DNA from: Leishmania donovani
Taxonomy: Eukaryota; Euglenozoa; Kinetoplastea; Trypanosomatida; Trypanosomatidae
Length of the DNA stretch: 64,000 bases
Assembly: GCF_000227135.1 (NCBI RefSeq)
Contig: NC_018262.1
Location: 1,064,223 to 1,128,222, forward strand
Direction: 5' to 3'
A program made the position numbers and the translations under genes. Each line of letters begins with the position of its first letter. Positions within the stretch are counted from its first letter, which is position 1. Below, in pieces: positions 9,676 through 19,759 of this stretch. The notes under the pieces were generated by a model. The model made no database searches. It worked only from the letters and a program-made list of their open reading frames with translations, and had not been told where the DNA came from.

Positions 9676-12356
9676 ACGTCGGCCCAGTCGGCTTCTGCTT
9701 CCCCATTCAGCGCTCACCTGTCTCTGTCTGGGCCCATGCCCGGATGAGGGTCGCGCAGGTGGGGCACGCGTTCTGAAGCCCCCATCACCTCGCCTCGTTT
9801 GCGTGTTCTGTCGCCGCAGCTCTTGTTTGCTTTACTGGGTTTCCACTTCCATGTTTGTTGGATGTTTCTCGCCCACCTCTGTCTGTCGCAAGGCCCCTCC
9901 CTCTCTCCCTGCGGCGGCGTTATCTCTCCATATAATGTGTGCTCCTTTTCCTTTCGTTTCATCCGTTTCTGTGTTTCATGTTGTTGTGTGGTGGTGTGCG
10001 TCCTGCGATGGCTGTGTGAGCCTCTTGCTCGCTGTTTCCTCTGCGCCTGTGCGCGACGATAGAAGGAACATCGATTTTGCACCTCTTCGCGTGTCGTCTT
10101 TTCCCTTGCTTTCTCCTTTCCTTTTCCTACGACGGGTGGCCACGTTAGCTCTTCTCATACAGGCTCCGTGCTTGTTGCTGCACTCCCCACTCGGCCTGCA
10201 AGTGGATGTGCGCATGCATGGCTGTTAGTGTGCGTCGGCGCCGACGTTCCGCCACCCGCTCACCCATCTGCTTTGCCTCTTCCCTCACCACGCACTCGTG
10301 TCATTAAACTCCACTTCTCTTTGTATCTTGCCTCCCACCCCTCTCTCTTGCCCCGCCCCCTCTTCCGCGTCTGCCACATTCTGTCTTCCGGGTTTGCTTT
10401 TCCGAGTGATTTCCTTTCCTGTGTGTATGTGTGTATGCGTATGCGTGTGCGTGTGTGTGCGCGCGCTCTTCCGCTGCTTCGAGGCAGCAGTCCAGCCACT
10501 CCTCCTCCTCTTCGTCCGTCCTCGTCCGCGGCCGTGCCGCTTATGGGGCGGTCGTGATCGTCCTCTTCGTGGCTTTGTCTCTCTTTTTCTTTTTCGTTCG
10601 CTTTCGTTACTGTGCGTGTGCGTCTTTGTGTGTGCGCAGATGCCGTTGCCTCTTTTCACGACTCTCTTCTCGGTGATTGAACTCTTTTGTTTTTCCCCTT
10701 CGCTCATCAGACGACGAGAGGCGAACGTCAGCGGCAGTTCGTGTGTCCATAAGCAACGGGATGCTACGAGAGGTTTTGGCAGAGGTCCACCAAAGTGCAA
10801 GAGCATAAGTAGGAAATCGAGCGTGTGTGCTTAGCCTTCTCTGAGTTTGTCCTACTCATGACTTGTGTCGCGCCGAGACTGCTGTTGGTGTCATCGACCA
10901 TGGAGCCCCATCGGCTGCTCCTTGGTGCAATCGCCTTCGTTCTCTTGCCTCTTTTTACTCCCGTCTTTTTTGCGCTTGTGACTTTACCCTTCCGCAGCGA
11001 CGATCATGATGATGCTGCCGGCGGCAGTCATACAATCCGCTCTGAGCGATGGCACTGAGTTCAAACAAGTAAGTAATATGTACACACACAGCACCAAGAA
11101 GGACATGTTGGTCTTTCAGAGGAAATGCGAACATCATCATCGATCTGTGCACCTGTGTTTGCGCCGGTGCCTCGCCGGGCATATCCGCAGCTCGGGTGTT
11201 CTTTTCCTCCTCTCCATCGTTCTCGAATGGCATCCGGCAGCTTGCTGAGAAGCCGTCCGCGAAGGCTGTGGAAGAGCGTCGTCTGATGCATCGTGGTCAG
11301 ACCTGCGGAGCGCCTCCGTAGCTGGAGTGTTGGTGTGCTTTTAGCCCCCCCCCCTCTTCGTCTCCTTTATGCCTGAGTTAGCTCACAGCAGAAAACCAGC
11401 AAGTTCGCACCTCGACGACCACACGTCACGGCACCTGCTTGGATTTTCGATAGAGTGCCAGCGTCGCGCTGTCTCTCTCTCCCGCTCTCGCTCTCTGTGG
11501 CACACCATCCAACGACGATAACTGCGGTAAACGGGACCGTGTGCTCTGCTTCTTTTCATTGCTATTTCTTCCTCTATTTCTTTCGTTGCTGTTCGAATTC
11601 GAGTATCATGTACTGTGATGATCATGTCTTCGTGTCCTTTTCTGTTTCTTCGGCGCCGTGCTGCCTCGTTGTTCGTAAGTCTGTTGTTTGCATTATGTGT
11701 GCGCGCGCGTGCGTGCATCTTTGTCCACGCGATCTCCCTCTTTTTCCTTTCCGACGTCTCTCTTGTAGCGACTGCCTGCCTCTCCGTCCCCCGGCACTTT
11801 CTCGGCCCAGTCGTTCCACCACGAGAAAGAGAGAGTTGGGGGCTGGTTCTTCCACAGTGTCGTTAACCGCCACGATGGCCACGAAAGACTCCAGGCAGAC
11901 GTGAAATCACAAGGAAAGCTAATGCAGCCGCAGGTGCACCCTACGCATATCAGCGTGCTCTGATTTCGGAGTGTTCTGAGCATCGCTTGACCGCCCTCCT
12001 TGACGCGTGCGCGCGCATCGAAGAAAATTGTGGGCTCAAAAGACGGTCATCAGCCTTGCGAAATACCACAGACCACGGGCTGCCCGCGTGCTCTCTTTCT
12101 CTCTCTTGCTGTTGCTGGTACGTATGCTCCACTCGCCTCTACGCCACCTCTTTCCTCGACCGCACTGCGCCTGTCACATCCCTGGCGGGTCCATTTCAGA
12201 CTGTCCTGTGCTTGCTTCTCCTCTGTGCAACCGACAGCGCTTATCGGCACGGACACACACGGACCCAGAGAGATACACGACATCTTGTGTCTATCGTTGT
12301 CTTCTGTGCACACAAAGCGCCTTTGCGCTACCATTCTCGCTGACACGTTGATGGTG

Positions 12357-12380
12357 GTGTGTGTGTGTGTGTGTGTGTGT
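12357..12380 (+). repeat. (GT)n microsatellite
   Basis: An almost pure GT dinucleotide run on the sense strand, upstream of the C-rich tract that precedes the coiled-coil protein gene. Confidence 0.9.
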
Positions 12381-12490
12381 CTGTCGCTGGTCTATACATT
12401 GAGAGCCCCCTTCCCCCTTCCCACAGCGATATTCCCCCCCCCTTCCCCCCGTCCTCACCCTTCTACTGTACAACACCCACGCATACCGTC

Positions 12491-12492
12491 AG
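12491..12492 (+). promoter_or_regulatory. Candidate spliced-leader acceptor AG
   Basis: It follows a strong C/T tract (about 12403-12475, with C-runs) and gives a 5' UTR of about 66 bases for the gene at 12559. An earlier AG within the tract (near 12425) is an alternative. Confidence 0.5.
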
Positions 12493-12558
12493 CACAGGAC
12501 GGAAGAACTGTGGTCTTGACAGATTTCACAACTTTCGCCAGCAATTTTAGAGATCTCA

Positions 12559-13215
12559 ATGAGCTCAGACGACATAGACGCCCTCCGTTCAGAGCTGCTC
12601 CGACAGAAGATTATATTCGAGGCGGAGCTGCGTCGCCAGCGTGAGACGTTTGAGGAGCGGCTTTCACTCATCACCAATGAGCTCGCTGATCGCGAGGCGG
12701 ATTGCCGCAATCTTCAGTCGGTCATCACCATCCTCGGCCGCAAAGTGGACGCCATCGCGGAGCAGCGTCAGTACATTGCCGTAGTTCACCGTCCACCTAC
12801 ACCGACGCGCCAGCCCAGCATTCATGAGAGTCCGTTCCGTCGTGAGACCTCCGCTCTCGTGCCGCCCCTGAGTAGCAACGGCGATGCGCAAGAACACGAG
12901 CGCGCCACCTCGACCGTGAAGAAGAGCGGCTCGCGCCGGCCCTCACCATCCCTCAACGACCCCCCGGCGTTTGTGCGGCGCTCGGGCATGCCCATCACCC
13001 GGGTTGCGTCTATTAGTGCCCTCAGCCGTACAAGCAGCCCGCACGTGCATGGACACGCTGCCCGCCCGCTTCTCAGGACAAACACGTCCGCTACCGTGAC
13101 GAGCGAGGGGAATAGCAACAGTGAAAAACGTGCGCTGCGGCACCGCGCCGTGTCGAGGCGGCGCACGAGCAGCGTAAGTCACCTCGCGGGCCTCAGGTCT
13201 ACAGATGACTGGTAA
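12559..13215 (+). CDS. Hypothetical coiled-coil protein with basic Ser/Arg-rich tail
   Basis: A protein of 218 residues that I do not recognise. Residues 4-70 form a clear helical coiled coil, with regularly spaced Leu/Ile among Glu, Arg and Gln (for example SELLRQKIIFEAELRRQ). The remainder is low in hydrophobic residues and rich in Ser, Arg, Pro and Thr, with several RRxS/RxxS sites that basophilic kinases could phosphorylate. It has no membrane segment or signal peptide. The start is the first ATG after a strong pyrimidine tract and AG. The shape suggests a cytoskeletal or adaptor protein that oligomerises through its N-terminus, but this is inference. Confidence 0.75.
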   Translation: MSSDDIDALRSELLRQKIIFEAELRRQRETFEERLSLITNELADREADCRNLQSVITILGRKVDAIAEQRQYIAVVHRPPTPTRQPSIHESPFRRETSALVPPLSSNGDAQEHERATSTVKKSGSRRPSPSLNDPPAFVRRSGMPITRVASISALSRTSSPHVHGHAARPLLRTNTSATVTSEGNSNSEKRALRHRAVSRRRTSSVSHLAGLRSTDDW

Positions 13216-14567
13216 GCATGCGGGGAATACGAGGATCGCATGTCGCCCACGTCTGGGAAGCAATGTGAAGGCGAATGGCCCGCCTCAGTACTGGCCACAA
13301 CGGGACGGATCCGTACTGGTTTTCCCTGTCTTTCTTGTTTGCGGCTCGAAACGTGTGGATTGCGTGCCCTGCAGCTGCCGAAGAGCCCAAGTTGGCTTTG
13401 ATACTGCTGTGTGTGTGTAGTGAGGCGTGTGGCAGCAGCCTTCGGGGACTTGTTAAACCTTTTTTTTTTCGTCTGTGGTTGCATCGTGTGCCTCCACCTC
13501 TTTGGTGCTTGTTCTCTTCTCTTGCACATACAGTCAAAGAAATGGGCACCCTCGCAGAGAGCAGCATGTGGGATTACCTCGCGCGTGGAAAGGTGAGAGC
13601 ACGGACACCCATCCCTCTCTCCTGGTAGGTGTGGCCTGCGGCATTCGCGTGCCGAAGCACACTGCAAGGTGGTGGTGATGGTGGCTACCGCTGCTACACA
13701 TGCGCATCCGCCTCCCGTTTTCTTTTTTATTCATCATCGATTGGCACAGGCCTGAGCGCGCAGGCCAAGTTTGCTTTCCCTCTCTTCGCTCCGCCCTGTT
13801 GAGTGTATCACTTTACTCTCTTCCTTGTGCTGTAGGCTAGAGGTTGTGTTGTCATATCTTTTTCTGTGCGTGTGCTTGACATAGACGTAGACCGAGCTCT
13901 GGGCGGCTTCTTTGATTGGCGAGGCACCCGCCCACCTATGCTACGGCGAGGGCCGTGCCCTCTCTGTGATTGTGATGTTCTTCTGCACCGTACGCACATG
14001 GCGTCGCTGCGGAGGTTTCCATACCGTTCTAACAACCTACACGCAATCGAAGAGAAGCGGTGCAGGGAAGAGATGGCAGAGCGCGATCTCCTCCTCTGAG
14101 TGCATGTTGCTCAACAACACGCACGTGCATGCATGAGCAAAAAGTGGCTGATGGCCTCTGACGACCTTTGCCTCATACCCGTTGCGGACACTACTGAGAA
14201 TTCACCGAAGGCACGCTTCGTGATGACTTAGGTCTCTGCAGAGAACACCGTGCGGCACCTCCCTCCCGTCCCTTGTCGTGTACTTCTTCGCCTCCCTTTC
14301 GTCTCTCGTTCTCCCGCCGCCCCTCGCTCTCATGGACGTGGCACTTCTGCAGCGGCTTCATCTTTGTTCTCTTTTTCTCGTTGGGCGCGTACGTGATCGC
14401 TCCCTCTCCCTCCGGCCCATCACTGGTGCTGCTCGCAACGACGCCTTGCAGAGCTGATAAAGGAACTGTTTGGTTCATGAGTGCCGCGGTGCGTAGTGGG
14501 CTTCACTCCTTGTCATCCTTACCTGTTCTGCGCTCTATCCCCGGGCTCTTTTCCTTTTCGTGTGCCG

Positions 14568-14569
14568 AG
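14568..14569 (+). promoter_or_regulatory. Candidate spliced-leader acceptor AG
   Basis: The first AG after a C/T tract (about 14533-14560). It would give a 5' UTR of about 110 bases that includes the GT microsatellite. This supports translation starting at 14681 and not at the upstream in-frame ATG. Confidence 0.4.
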
Positions 14570-14630
14570 GAGTTCAGGCCAGCTCGGTGCCACTCGCCGC
14601 TGAGCAGAAGACGCACAACTTGCCGTTGTT

Positions 14631-14656
14631 GTGTGTGTGTGTGTGTGTGTGTGTGT
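14631..14656 (+). repeat. (GT)n microsatellite
   Basis: A pure GT dinucleotide run, 25 bases before the ATG at 14681, probably within the 5' UTR. Confidence 0.9.
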
Positions 14657-14680
14657 TTTGTTTGGCTGTGTCGCACAAAA

Positions 14681-15253
14681 ATGCAACGATTCTGCTTGAG
14701 TGCGCTGCGGCGCTCCTCTGCGGGCGGTGTCGCGCGCCTCGCTGTACCTTTCTCGCACGCGAGCCCCGCGCTTGTGGTGCCGCGTCGAGAGGCTTCGTCG
14801 TTAGAGTCACCTGCGACTGGGTCTGCAGAGGCCAGCCGCTCGCCAGCAAAGCCGTCCGCAGCTGGCGCGACACAGGCTGCACCCGAGTTGGACGCAGAGG
14901 CGGCAGAGCAGGTGCGGCTCGCGCAGGAGTTGGGCGAGCAGGCTTTCAGTGAGAACACGGAGATCCTGAAGAAAGTAGCGTTTCGCGGGCTGCGCGCCTT
15001 TGTCATGTGTGCTGTCGGCGTCGCCGCCTTCATGTGGGCGATGAAGAAGAAAAAGCGGGAACGCCAGGCGGACGCGCTGCCAGGTGTCGAGGCTCCCCGC
15101 GCCGCGCACGCTGAGGGGCATGACGACCCGACGCAGCGGTACTTGCAGGAGATGCGCGGGCTCGGCTTTGATGTGGAGACGCTGGAGGAGGAGCTGGAGT
15201 ATGAGCGAGTCGCCAAGGCCGCTGATTCTCAGAAGCTCGCGGGACGGTTGTAG
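14681..15253 (+). CDS. Putative mitochondrial single-pass membrane protein
   Basis: A protein of 190 residues with no recognised family. The N-terminus (MQRFCLSALRRSSAGGVARL) is rich in Arg and Ser and lacks acidic residues up to about residue 36, as in a mitochondrial presequence. An Ala/Glu-rich segment is followed by one hydrophobic helix (104-121) and then a stop-transfer run of Lys/Arg (MKKKKRER). The C-terminal part ends in an acidic amphipathic helix (about 150-180, containing EEELEYERV). An inner-membrane protein with a short soluble tail is likely. The frame continues upstream through the GT repeat to an ATG at 14273, but that part looks like 5' UTR, so I chose the ATG that begins the presequence. 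Confidence 0.7.
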   Translation: MQRFCLSALRRSSAGGVARLAVPFSHASPALVVPRREASSLESPATGSAEASRSPAKPSAAGATQAAPELDAEAAEQVRLAQELGEQAFSENTEILKKVAFRGLRAFVMCAVGVAAFMWAMKKKKRERQADALPGVEAPRAAHAEGHDDPTQRYLQEMRGLGFDVETLEEELEYERVAKAADSQKLAGRL

Positions 15254-15842
15254 TAATGATGTGACGGATGTGTGTGGTGCGGTGCACCTTGGGCAGCGGT
15301 GATGAAGTGCGGAGCTCGTCATCTTCCGACGCTTAGGCGGCGGTGCAAGACATGAAAACAGGCGCAAAATGCGCGGTACAAAAGGAGCGGCATTAGCGAC
15401 CACCCCCTCCTCCCCGAGAGAAAACGCGGAGGAGGGGGCGGGGGTGGTGATCGTCGTCGTTGTTACGGGAAGGGCACACCACAATCTTTGCGGACCTATC
15501 AGGCTTTCTTCGCTTCCCACTGGATCGCTTGTACGACATTATGGTGCTCACTCACACGCGAGTTGGTGCCTCACTTCTCCATATCCCGACTCTGCCTCTA
15601 CTCTGTATGCCCTCCTTTTTTCTTTCGATTGGGGTGGGCATGCCGTTTTGCGCGCATACATCTACTTCACGCAACAGCGCGTGCACCTTTCGTTCTCTCT
15701 CGCCTTTGCTGTGCGGTGGCCGAAGAAAGCGAGTATTCGAGCGCACCTTCTCCTCGAGCGCGTTACCGCGGTGCCTCTCAAGCGATCACACTCCGCGCCT
15801 TCTGCAGCTTTTCTCGCCTCGCCTTCCTGCCTAGCTGGCCAT
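15254..15842. other. Intergenic region and 5' leader of the DHHC gene
   Basis: There is no separate gene. A G-rich patch lies near 15430-15450. From about 15500 to 15832 the sequence is rich in T and C, typical of a trans-splicing region. The DHHC frame stays open back to 15369, but that part reads as UTR. Confidence 0.6.
15833..15834 (+). promoter_or_regulatory. Candidate spliced-leader acceptor AG
   Basis: It directly follows the tract ttttctcgcctcgccttcct and lies eight bases before the ATG at 15843. Use of this site would exclude the longer frame starting at 15369. Confidence 0.55.
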
Positions 15843-17081
15843 ATGCTGAGGCGCACATTGTCTCCCGTGCAGGTTAGCGAGGCCCATGAGCGCTCCACCA
15901 CCGCGCACCTGACCTCTTTGCCACACGGCGTGGAGGAAAGCGCTGTTCCCATCAATGCCACAGACGATGGTAGTCGTGACCGCTGCGCTTTCCTCGAAAC
16001 CGGCGAGAGCGCCGATGCACATGCTCCGCCGTGTGCGAGTGCCCAGGAGTCTGCCTGTGACAGCTGCCGCTTTTCATCCGTTGCCTCTGCTTCCTTGGCG
16101 TCCCCGGATGCGGTGCCGCAGGTGAGTGCGCTTGCGCCTGCCCCCGTGCCGTGCCTCCAGGCGCCGCCTTCGTGCGCCTTCGTTGATGTGCCACCCTCTG
16201 CCATGCCGGCGCGGAGGCTTAAAAACGTGTACGACGGAGCCATGCCCCTGCCGCCCGGCACGACGAAACGAGCGCTCGGCCGGCTGCGCATTGTGTGGTG
16301 CTGCGTGGTGACCGCCGAGAGCTGGCACTCCCTTTTCGTCGGCTTGCCGATTCTGTTCTTCACGACCCTCTTCGTTACGGTCGTCGTGCCGCGCGGGGAG
16401 TGGTTCACTTACGTCTTCACGGCCCTCTTCACCACTATATCAGTCACGTGCCTGACACTGTCGGTCACCCTCGACCCCGGTGTCATCCCGCCAGCCCCGC
16501 AGTCGCAGCAGCCAACGCAGTCGACAACCGTCATGGTTGGCGGGCAGCCTGTGCTGTGCAAGGTGTGCACAACGTGCCACATCATTCGGCCACCACGCAG
16601 TACACACTGCCGGTTCTGCGACGTCTGCGTGGAGGAGTTTGACCACCACTGCGGTATCATCGGCAGCTGCGTGGGAAAGCGGACGTTCCGTTTTTTCGGC
16701 GGCTTCTTTGTCATTACGAGTTTCCTCGTGCTCTATATCCTTATTCGTTCCTTTATCATCCTCGTATCGACGGACTTCAAGCCAGCGAACGAGCGGCCGC
16801 ACTTGATCTGGCTGGCTGTCTCGTGCACCCTCTGCATTGTTGCCGCGATCATAGGTGCAATTCTGGTGATGCCGTGTGCCGGTCGCTACATTATGCTAAG
16901 CGCCTCCAATTCCACCGTGAAGGAGACGATGCGCACCCAGCGGCAGCAGACGAAGTCGGGGGAGCAGCCACCTGGTGTCGTTCCTGTCGCGGAGACGAAG
17001 AGCGGCAACTACTGTGCCAATCTTCGCCGCCTGTTTAGCCCCATCGGACGCAGCCGCATCCCTTACGACTACTATGTATAG
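15843..17081 (+). CDS. DHHC-type protein S-palmitoyltransferase
   Basis: Transfers palmitate from acyl-CoA to cysteines of target proteins on endomembranes. With the ATG at 15843 it has 412 residues. A soluble N-terminus (1-160) is followed by two hydrophobic helices (about 164-183 and 188-208) and the cysteine-rich domain, with paired CxxC and HC motifs (CKVCTTCH, THCRFCDVC). The catalytic DHHC is at 267-270. Two more helices follow (about 284-308 and 321-343), then a cytosolic tail. Helices flanking the cysteine-rich domain are the standard topology. The residues after DHHC are GIIGSCVG in place of the common PWVxNCIG, while the remaining zinc ligands are kept. TVKE shortly after the last helix may match the conserved TTxE motif. 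The substrate cannot be told. Confidence 0.88.
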   Translation: MLRRTLSPVQVSEAHERSTTAHLTSLPHGVEESAVPINATDDGSRDRCAFLETGESADAHAPPCASAQESACDSCRFSSVASASLASPDAVPQVSALAPAPVPCLQAPPSCAFVDVPPSAMPARRLKNVYDGAMPLPPGTTKRALGRLRIVWCCVVTAESWHSLFVGLPILFFTTLFVTVVVPRGEWFTYVFTALFTTISVTCLTLSVTLDPGVIPPAPQSQQPTQSTTVMVGGQPVLCKVCTTCHIIRPPRSTHCRFCDVCVEEFDHHCGIIGSCVGKRTFRFFGGFFVITSFLVLYILIRSFIILVSTDFKPANERPHLIWLAVSCTLCIVAAIIGAILVMPCAGRYIMLSASNSTVKETMRTQRQQTKSGEQPPGVVPVAETKSGNYCANLRRLFSPIGRSRIPYDYYV

Positions 17082-17734
17082 TCGATGGCGTTCCTTGAGG
17101 AAAGGATTCACACGGACATACGAGGACGACGGTGTGTGCGTGTGTGTGTGTGTGTGTGGAGCTTGCGTGCACAGAGCAGCTTTCTCTGTCATCGCGTGCT
17201 TCTACTGCTGCCGCTGCTTCGTGCTCCTTTTTTTTATCTCCCCTTTCCTTTTGTTCTTGTCGACAGTCCCCGCCATGTGATCTGCCTGTGTGTGGTGGTG
17301 TGACGCATGTGTATGGTTGGTGCAGATGGTGGTTGCTCTTGCCGGTCTCGATCACTTGAAATGGGCATGGAAAAGAAAAGGGGTGAGCGACACAGCGCCG
17401 TTGCTGATGCTGCTGCGCTGGTCTGCTAAGCATCTCCGAGAACGGCTCAGATGATGGCGCTTACGCGCACGTTTGCGTCTTTCCGTTTTTCGCAATACTG
17501 GCCATGCATGCTGCTGCCGCTTGCCTATTTCTTGCGCCCTTCTCGCGTTTCTTTCACCGACACTGTTTACCTTGATGCTGTCCCTTGGCCGGTCTTCCGT
17601 TTCCCGTGCCTCGCCCCCTTCCCGGTCTATCGCGACAGAGTCCACCTCATTCGCCGTCATCGCGTCCTCCATTGTTGTGCGGGATCGACCATAGCATCTG
17701 CCTCTTCGCACGTACACACACGAAACACGCTCTA
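17082..17734. other. Intergenic region, no gene seen
   Basis: The 3' UTR of the DHHC gene. It has a GT-rich microsatellite at 17131-17158 and T/C-rich tracts, one of them at about 17480-17640 upstream of the phosphatase pseudogene. Confidence 0.65.
17131..17158 (+). repeat. GT-rich microsatellite
   Basis: A GT dinucleotide run with one CG interruption, about 50 bases after the DHHC stop codon. Confidence 0.85.
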
Positions 17735-18491
17735 AAAACCTGCCCGGCCTCACGAACCTCCGCGATCTCGGCGGCTACGCGACCACATGCGGGCGTCGCA
17801 TTTCCGAAGGGTAAGGGCTCCGCAGCGACAACCTGCACACCTTACCACAAAGTTGCCGCACAGTAGGTGCTCGCAGACCGGCGGCACCTCAATCACGCCT
17901 TTGATTTCCGCAGTTGAGACGAGGTTTTTCACAAGTCGTGCTCACTTCGGAATATTGAGCACGTGCTCGAGCCGATTGCGGGAGGGGTCGATGGGCGTGG
18001 ACCTGTGGGAGCCCAAAACGGAGGCCACGCCCGAGTGCATGCGCGATCTCGTCCACCCCACGTACCGCGACCATATCGACAACTAAAGCCACCAACTCGC
18101 GCAGGTGTTCCAGTTGCTGACGAGCACCCCTTTCCGTGCAGACGGGCGGCAGCAACCCATCCTCTTTTACGGCACCGCCGGCAAGGACCCCACAGACCTG
18201 ATGGCGGCCATCATCCTTCAGATAGTTGGCGTGCCGCACAGCACAACACTGCATCACTACATGCTCACCAGCGTCAGCCTGAAGCGATCGACGGAAGCGA
18301 ACTGGTAAGACGACGCCACGGAGATTACCGGCTCTGCTATCGGCATCGTCTGGGGCATCGACTCCGCCTACCTCAGCACGGCAACCGGCCACGTGCAGGA
18401 GCGCTACAGCAGCGTGGACACATACGTGACGAAGAAGCTGCAGATCGATTCAGACGCAGGACACTGCCTTCGCGCCCCGCCCTTGGCTTAG
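17735..18491 (+). pseudogene. Decayed tyrosine/lipid phosphatase (Y_phosphatase3 family)
   Basis: The remains of a phosphatase of the Pfam Y_phosphatase3 (MptpB/LM1-like) family. At 17752-17811 one frame reads LTNLRDLGGYATTCGRRI, the N-terminal signature of the family, and then meets a TAA at 17812. The rest is in another frame (frame of 18105): a segment ending at TAA 18084, then the P-loop region, TAA at 18306, then the C-terminal segment (GIDSAYLS, ERYSSVDTYV) to TAG at 18489-18491. The P-loop reads FYGTAGKDPTD where active members have HC-x-x-GKDRTG. The nucleophilic Cys (codon 18171) is Gly, the preceding His is Tyr, the Arg is Pro and the final Gly is Asp. One frameshift, two or three stops and loss of catalysis make it a pseudogene. 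It is the last recognisable gene of the plus cluster. Confidence 0.85.
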
Positions 18492-18504
18492 ATATGCAAA
18501 GGAT

Positions 18505-18679
18505 GACCTCCTCGGCTATTCTTCTATTCATCAAGGTGTCCAGCCTACCAGGAACTACTCCACAAACGTAAGCGTACACACAATCACAGCTCACCCACCT
18601 CTGCGGCACCACGGCTACACTCTGGTCGTCTAGGGCGCACCGCCCTGCCGCAAAATCGAGGCGCGCGCCAGACGGGCCT
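18505..18679. repeat. 175-bp segment, left copy at gap edge
   Basis: Identical as far as I can see to 18779-18953. It runs exactly up to the N run. The part from about 18555 also resembles 38785-38885 (clearly diverged, with the same core at the tctggtcgtctagggc sequence), so the segment belongs to a dispersed repeat family. Minus-strand open frames run through all copies, which may reflect the element's orientation. Confidence 0.85.
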
Positions 18680-18778
18680 NNNNNNNNNNNNNNNNNNNNN
18701 NNNNNNNNNNNNNNNNNNNNNNNNNNNNNNNNNNNNNNNNNNNNNNNNNNNNNNNNNNNNNNNNNNNNNNNNNNNNNN
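18680..18778. other. Assembly gap (99 N)
   Basis: A run of N between two identical 175-bp flanks. The standard-looking size suggests a scaffold join of unknown length. The duplicated flanks suggest that the two contigs may really overlap. Confidence 0.95.
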
Positions 18779-18953
18779 GACCTCCTCGGCTATTCTTCTA
18801 TTCATCAAGGTGTCCAGCCTACCAGGAACTACTCCACAAACGTAAGCGTACACACAATCACAGCTCACCCACCTCTGCGGCACCACGGCTACACTCTGGT
18901 CGTCTAGGGCGCACCGCCCTGCCGCAAAATCGAGGCGCGCGCCAGACGGGCCT
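18779..18953. repeat. 175-bp segment, right copy at gap edge
   Basis: The second exact copy of 18505-18679. It begins at the first base after the N run, and unlike the left copy it continues without a break into unique GC-rich sequence. Confidence 0.85.
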
Positions 18954-19189
18954 CCGCTGGGGCGCATGCCTCGATCCAAGCAGGGTCGCCTGCAGCGTCC
19001 TGCGCTCCAGGGCAGTGGCGACGGCGTCTCTGTCGCCCGCGTAACAGGGGGCGGCCACCGCGCACGCCGCACGAGCTCGAGGAGGAGGCGGGCCAGCCTC
19101 GGGGCAGGGCCCTCTGAGGCCCGGCCTGCGTGCCGTGCTCCTGCGCCCAGAGCTGCTGCAAGTCGCGCTATTCCGTGATCTGGCGCGGC

Positions 19190-19759
19190 NNNNNNNNNNN
19201 NNNNNNNNNNNNNNNNNNNNNNNNNNNNNNNNNNNNNNNNNNNNNNNNNNNNNNNNNNNNNNNNNNNNNNNNNNNNNNNNNNNNNNNNNNNNNNNNNNNN
19301 NNNNNNNNNNNNNNNNNNNNNNNNNNNNNNNNNNNNNNNNNNNNNNNNNNNNNNNNNNNNNNNNNNNNNNNNNNNNNNNNNNNNNNNNNNNNNNNNNNNN
19401 NNNNNNNNNNNNNNNNNNNNNNNNNNNNNNNNNNNNNNNNNNNNNNNNNNNNNNNNNNNNNNNNNNNNNNNNNNNNNNNNNNNNNNNNNNNNNNNNNNNN
19501 NNNNNNNNNNNNNNNNNNNNNNNNNNNNNNNNNNNNNNNNNNNNNNNNNNNNNNNNNNNNNNNNNNNNNNNNNNNNNNNNNNNNNNNNNNNNNNNNNNNN
19601 NNNNNNNNNNNNNNNNNNNNNNNNNNNNNNNNNNNNNNNNNNNNNNNNNNNNNNNNNNNNNNNNNNNNNNNNNNNNNNNNNNNNNNNNNNNNNNNNNNNN
19701 NNNNNNNNNNNNNNNNNNNNNNNNNNNNNNNNNNNNNNNNNNNNNNNNNNNNNNNNNNN
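19190..19759. other. Assembly gap (570 N)
   Basis: A second N run, flanked by very GC-rich sequence on the left and G-rich sequence on the right. Its non-standard length suggests an estimated distance. Any open frame crossing it is meaningless. Confidence 0.95.

Larger units (their letters stand above)
9676..12558. other. Intergenic region, no gene seen
   Basis: These 2.9 kb hold T/C-rich tracts, a GT-rich run near 10421-10465 and a (GT)n run at 12357-12380. A run of C lies near 11345-11355. Frames in the region are short and give repeated Cys-Val or Ser-Arg products from the microsatellites. I could not support a coding or structural RNA gene. Confidence 0.65.
13216..14680. other. Intergenic region, no gene seen
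   Basis: Contains a T-run near 13460-13470, scattered pyrimidine tracts and a (GT)n run at 14631-14656 just before the next gene. A stop-free stretch begins at 14273 in frame with the next gene, but its translation is Ser/Pro/Leu-rich 5' UTR-like sequence including the GT run. Confidence 0.65.

Noticed and set aside
7366..9717. A 783-codon minus-strand open frame opposite the P450 reductase
   Set aside because: The plus-strand protein has unmistakable diflavin reductase motifs. The antisense frame is His/Arg/Ala-rich with no domain, a usual by-product of GC-rich third codon positions.
14273..14680. N-terminal extension of the small mitochondrial membrane protein
   Set aside because: Its translation includes a Cys-Val run from the GT microsatellite, and it would bury the presequence that begins at 14681.
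15369..15842. N-terminal extension of the DHHC protein from an upstream ATG
   Set aside because: The sequence is a T/C-rich leader ending in a good acceptor AG at 15833-15834, so the ATG at 15843 is preferred.
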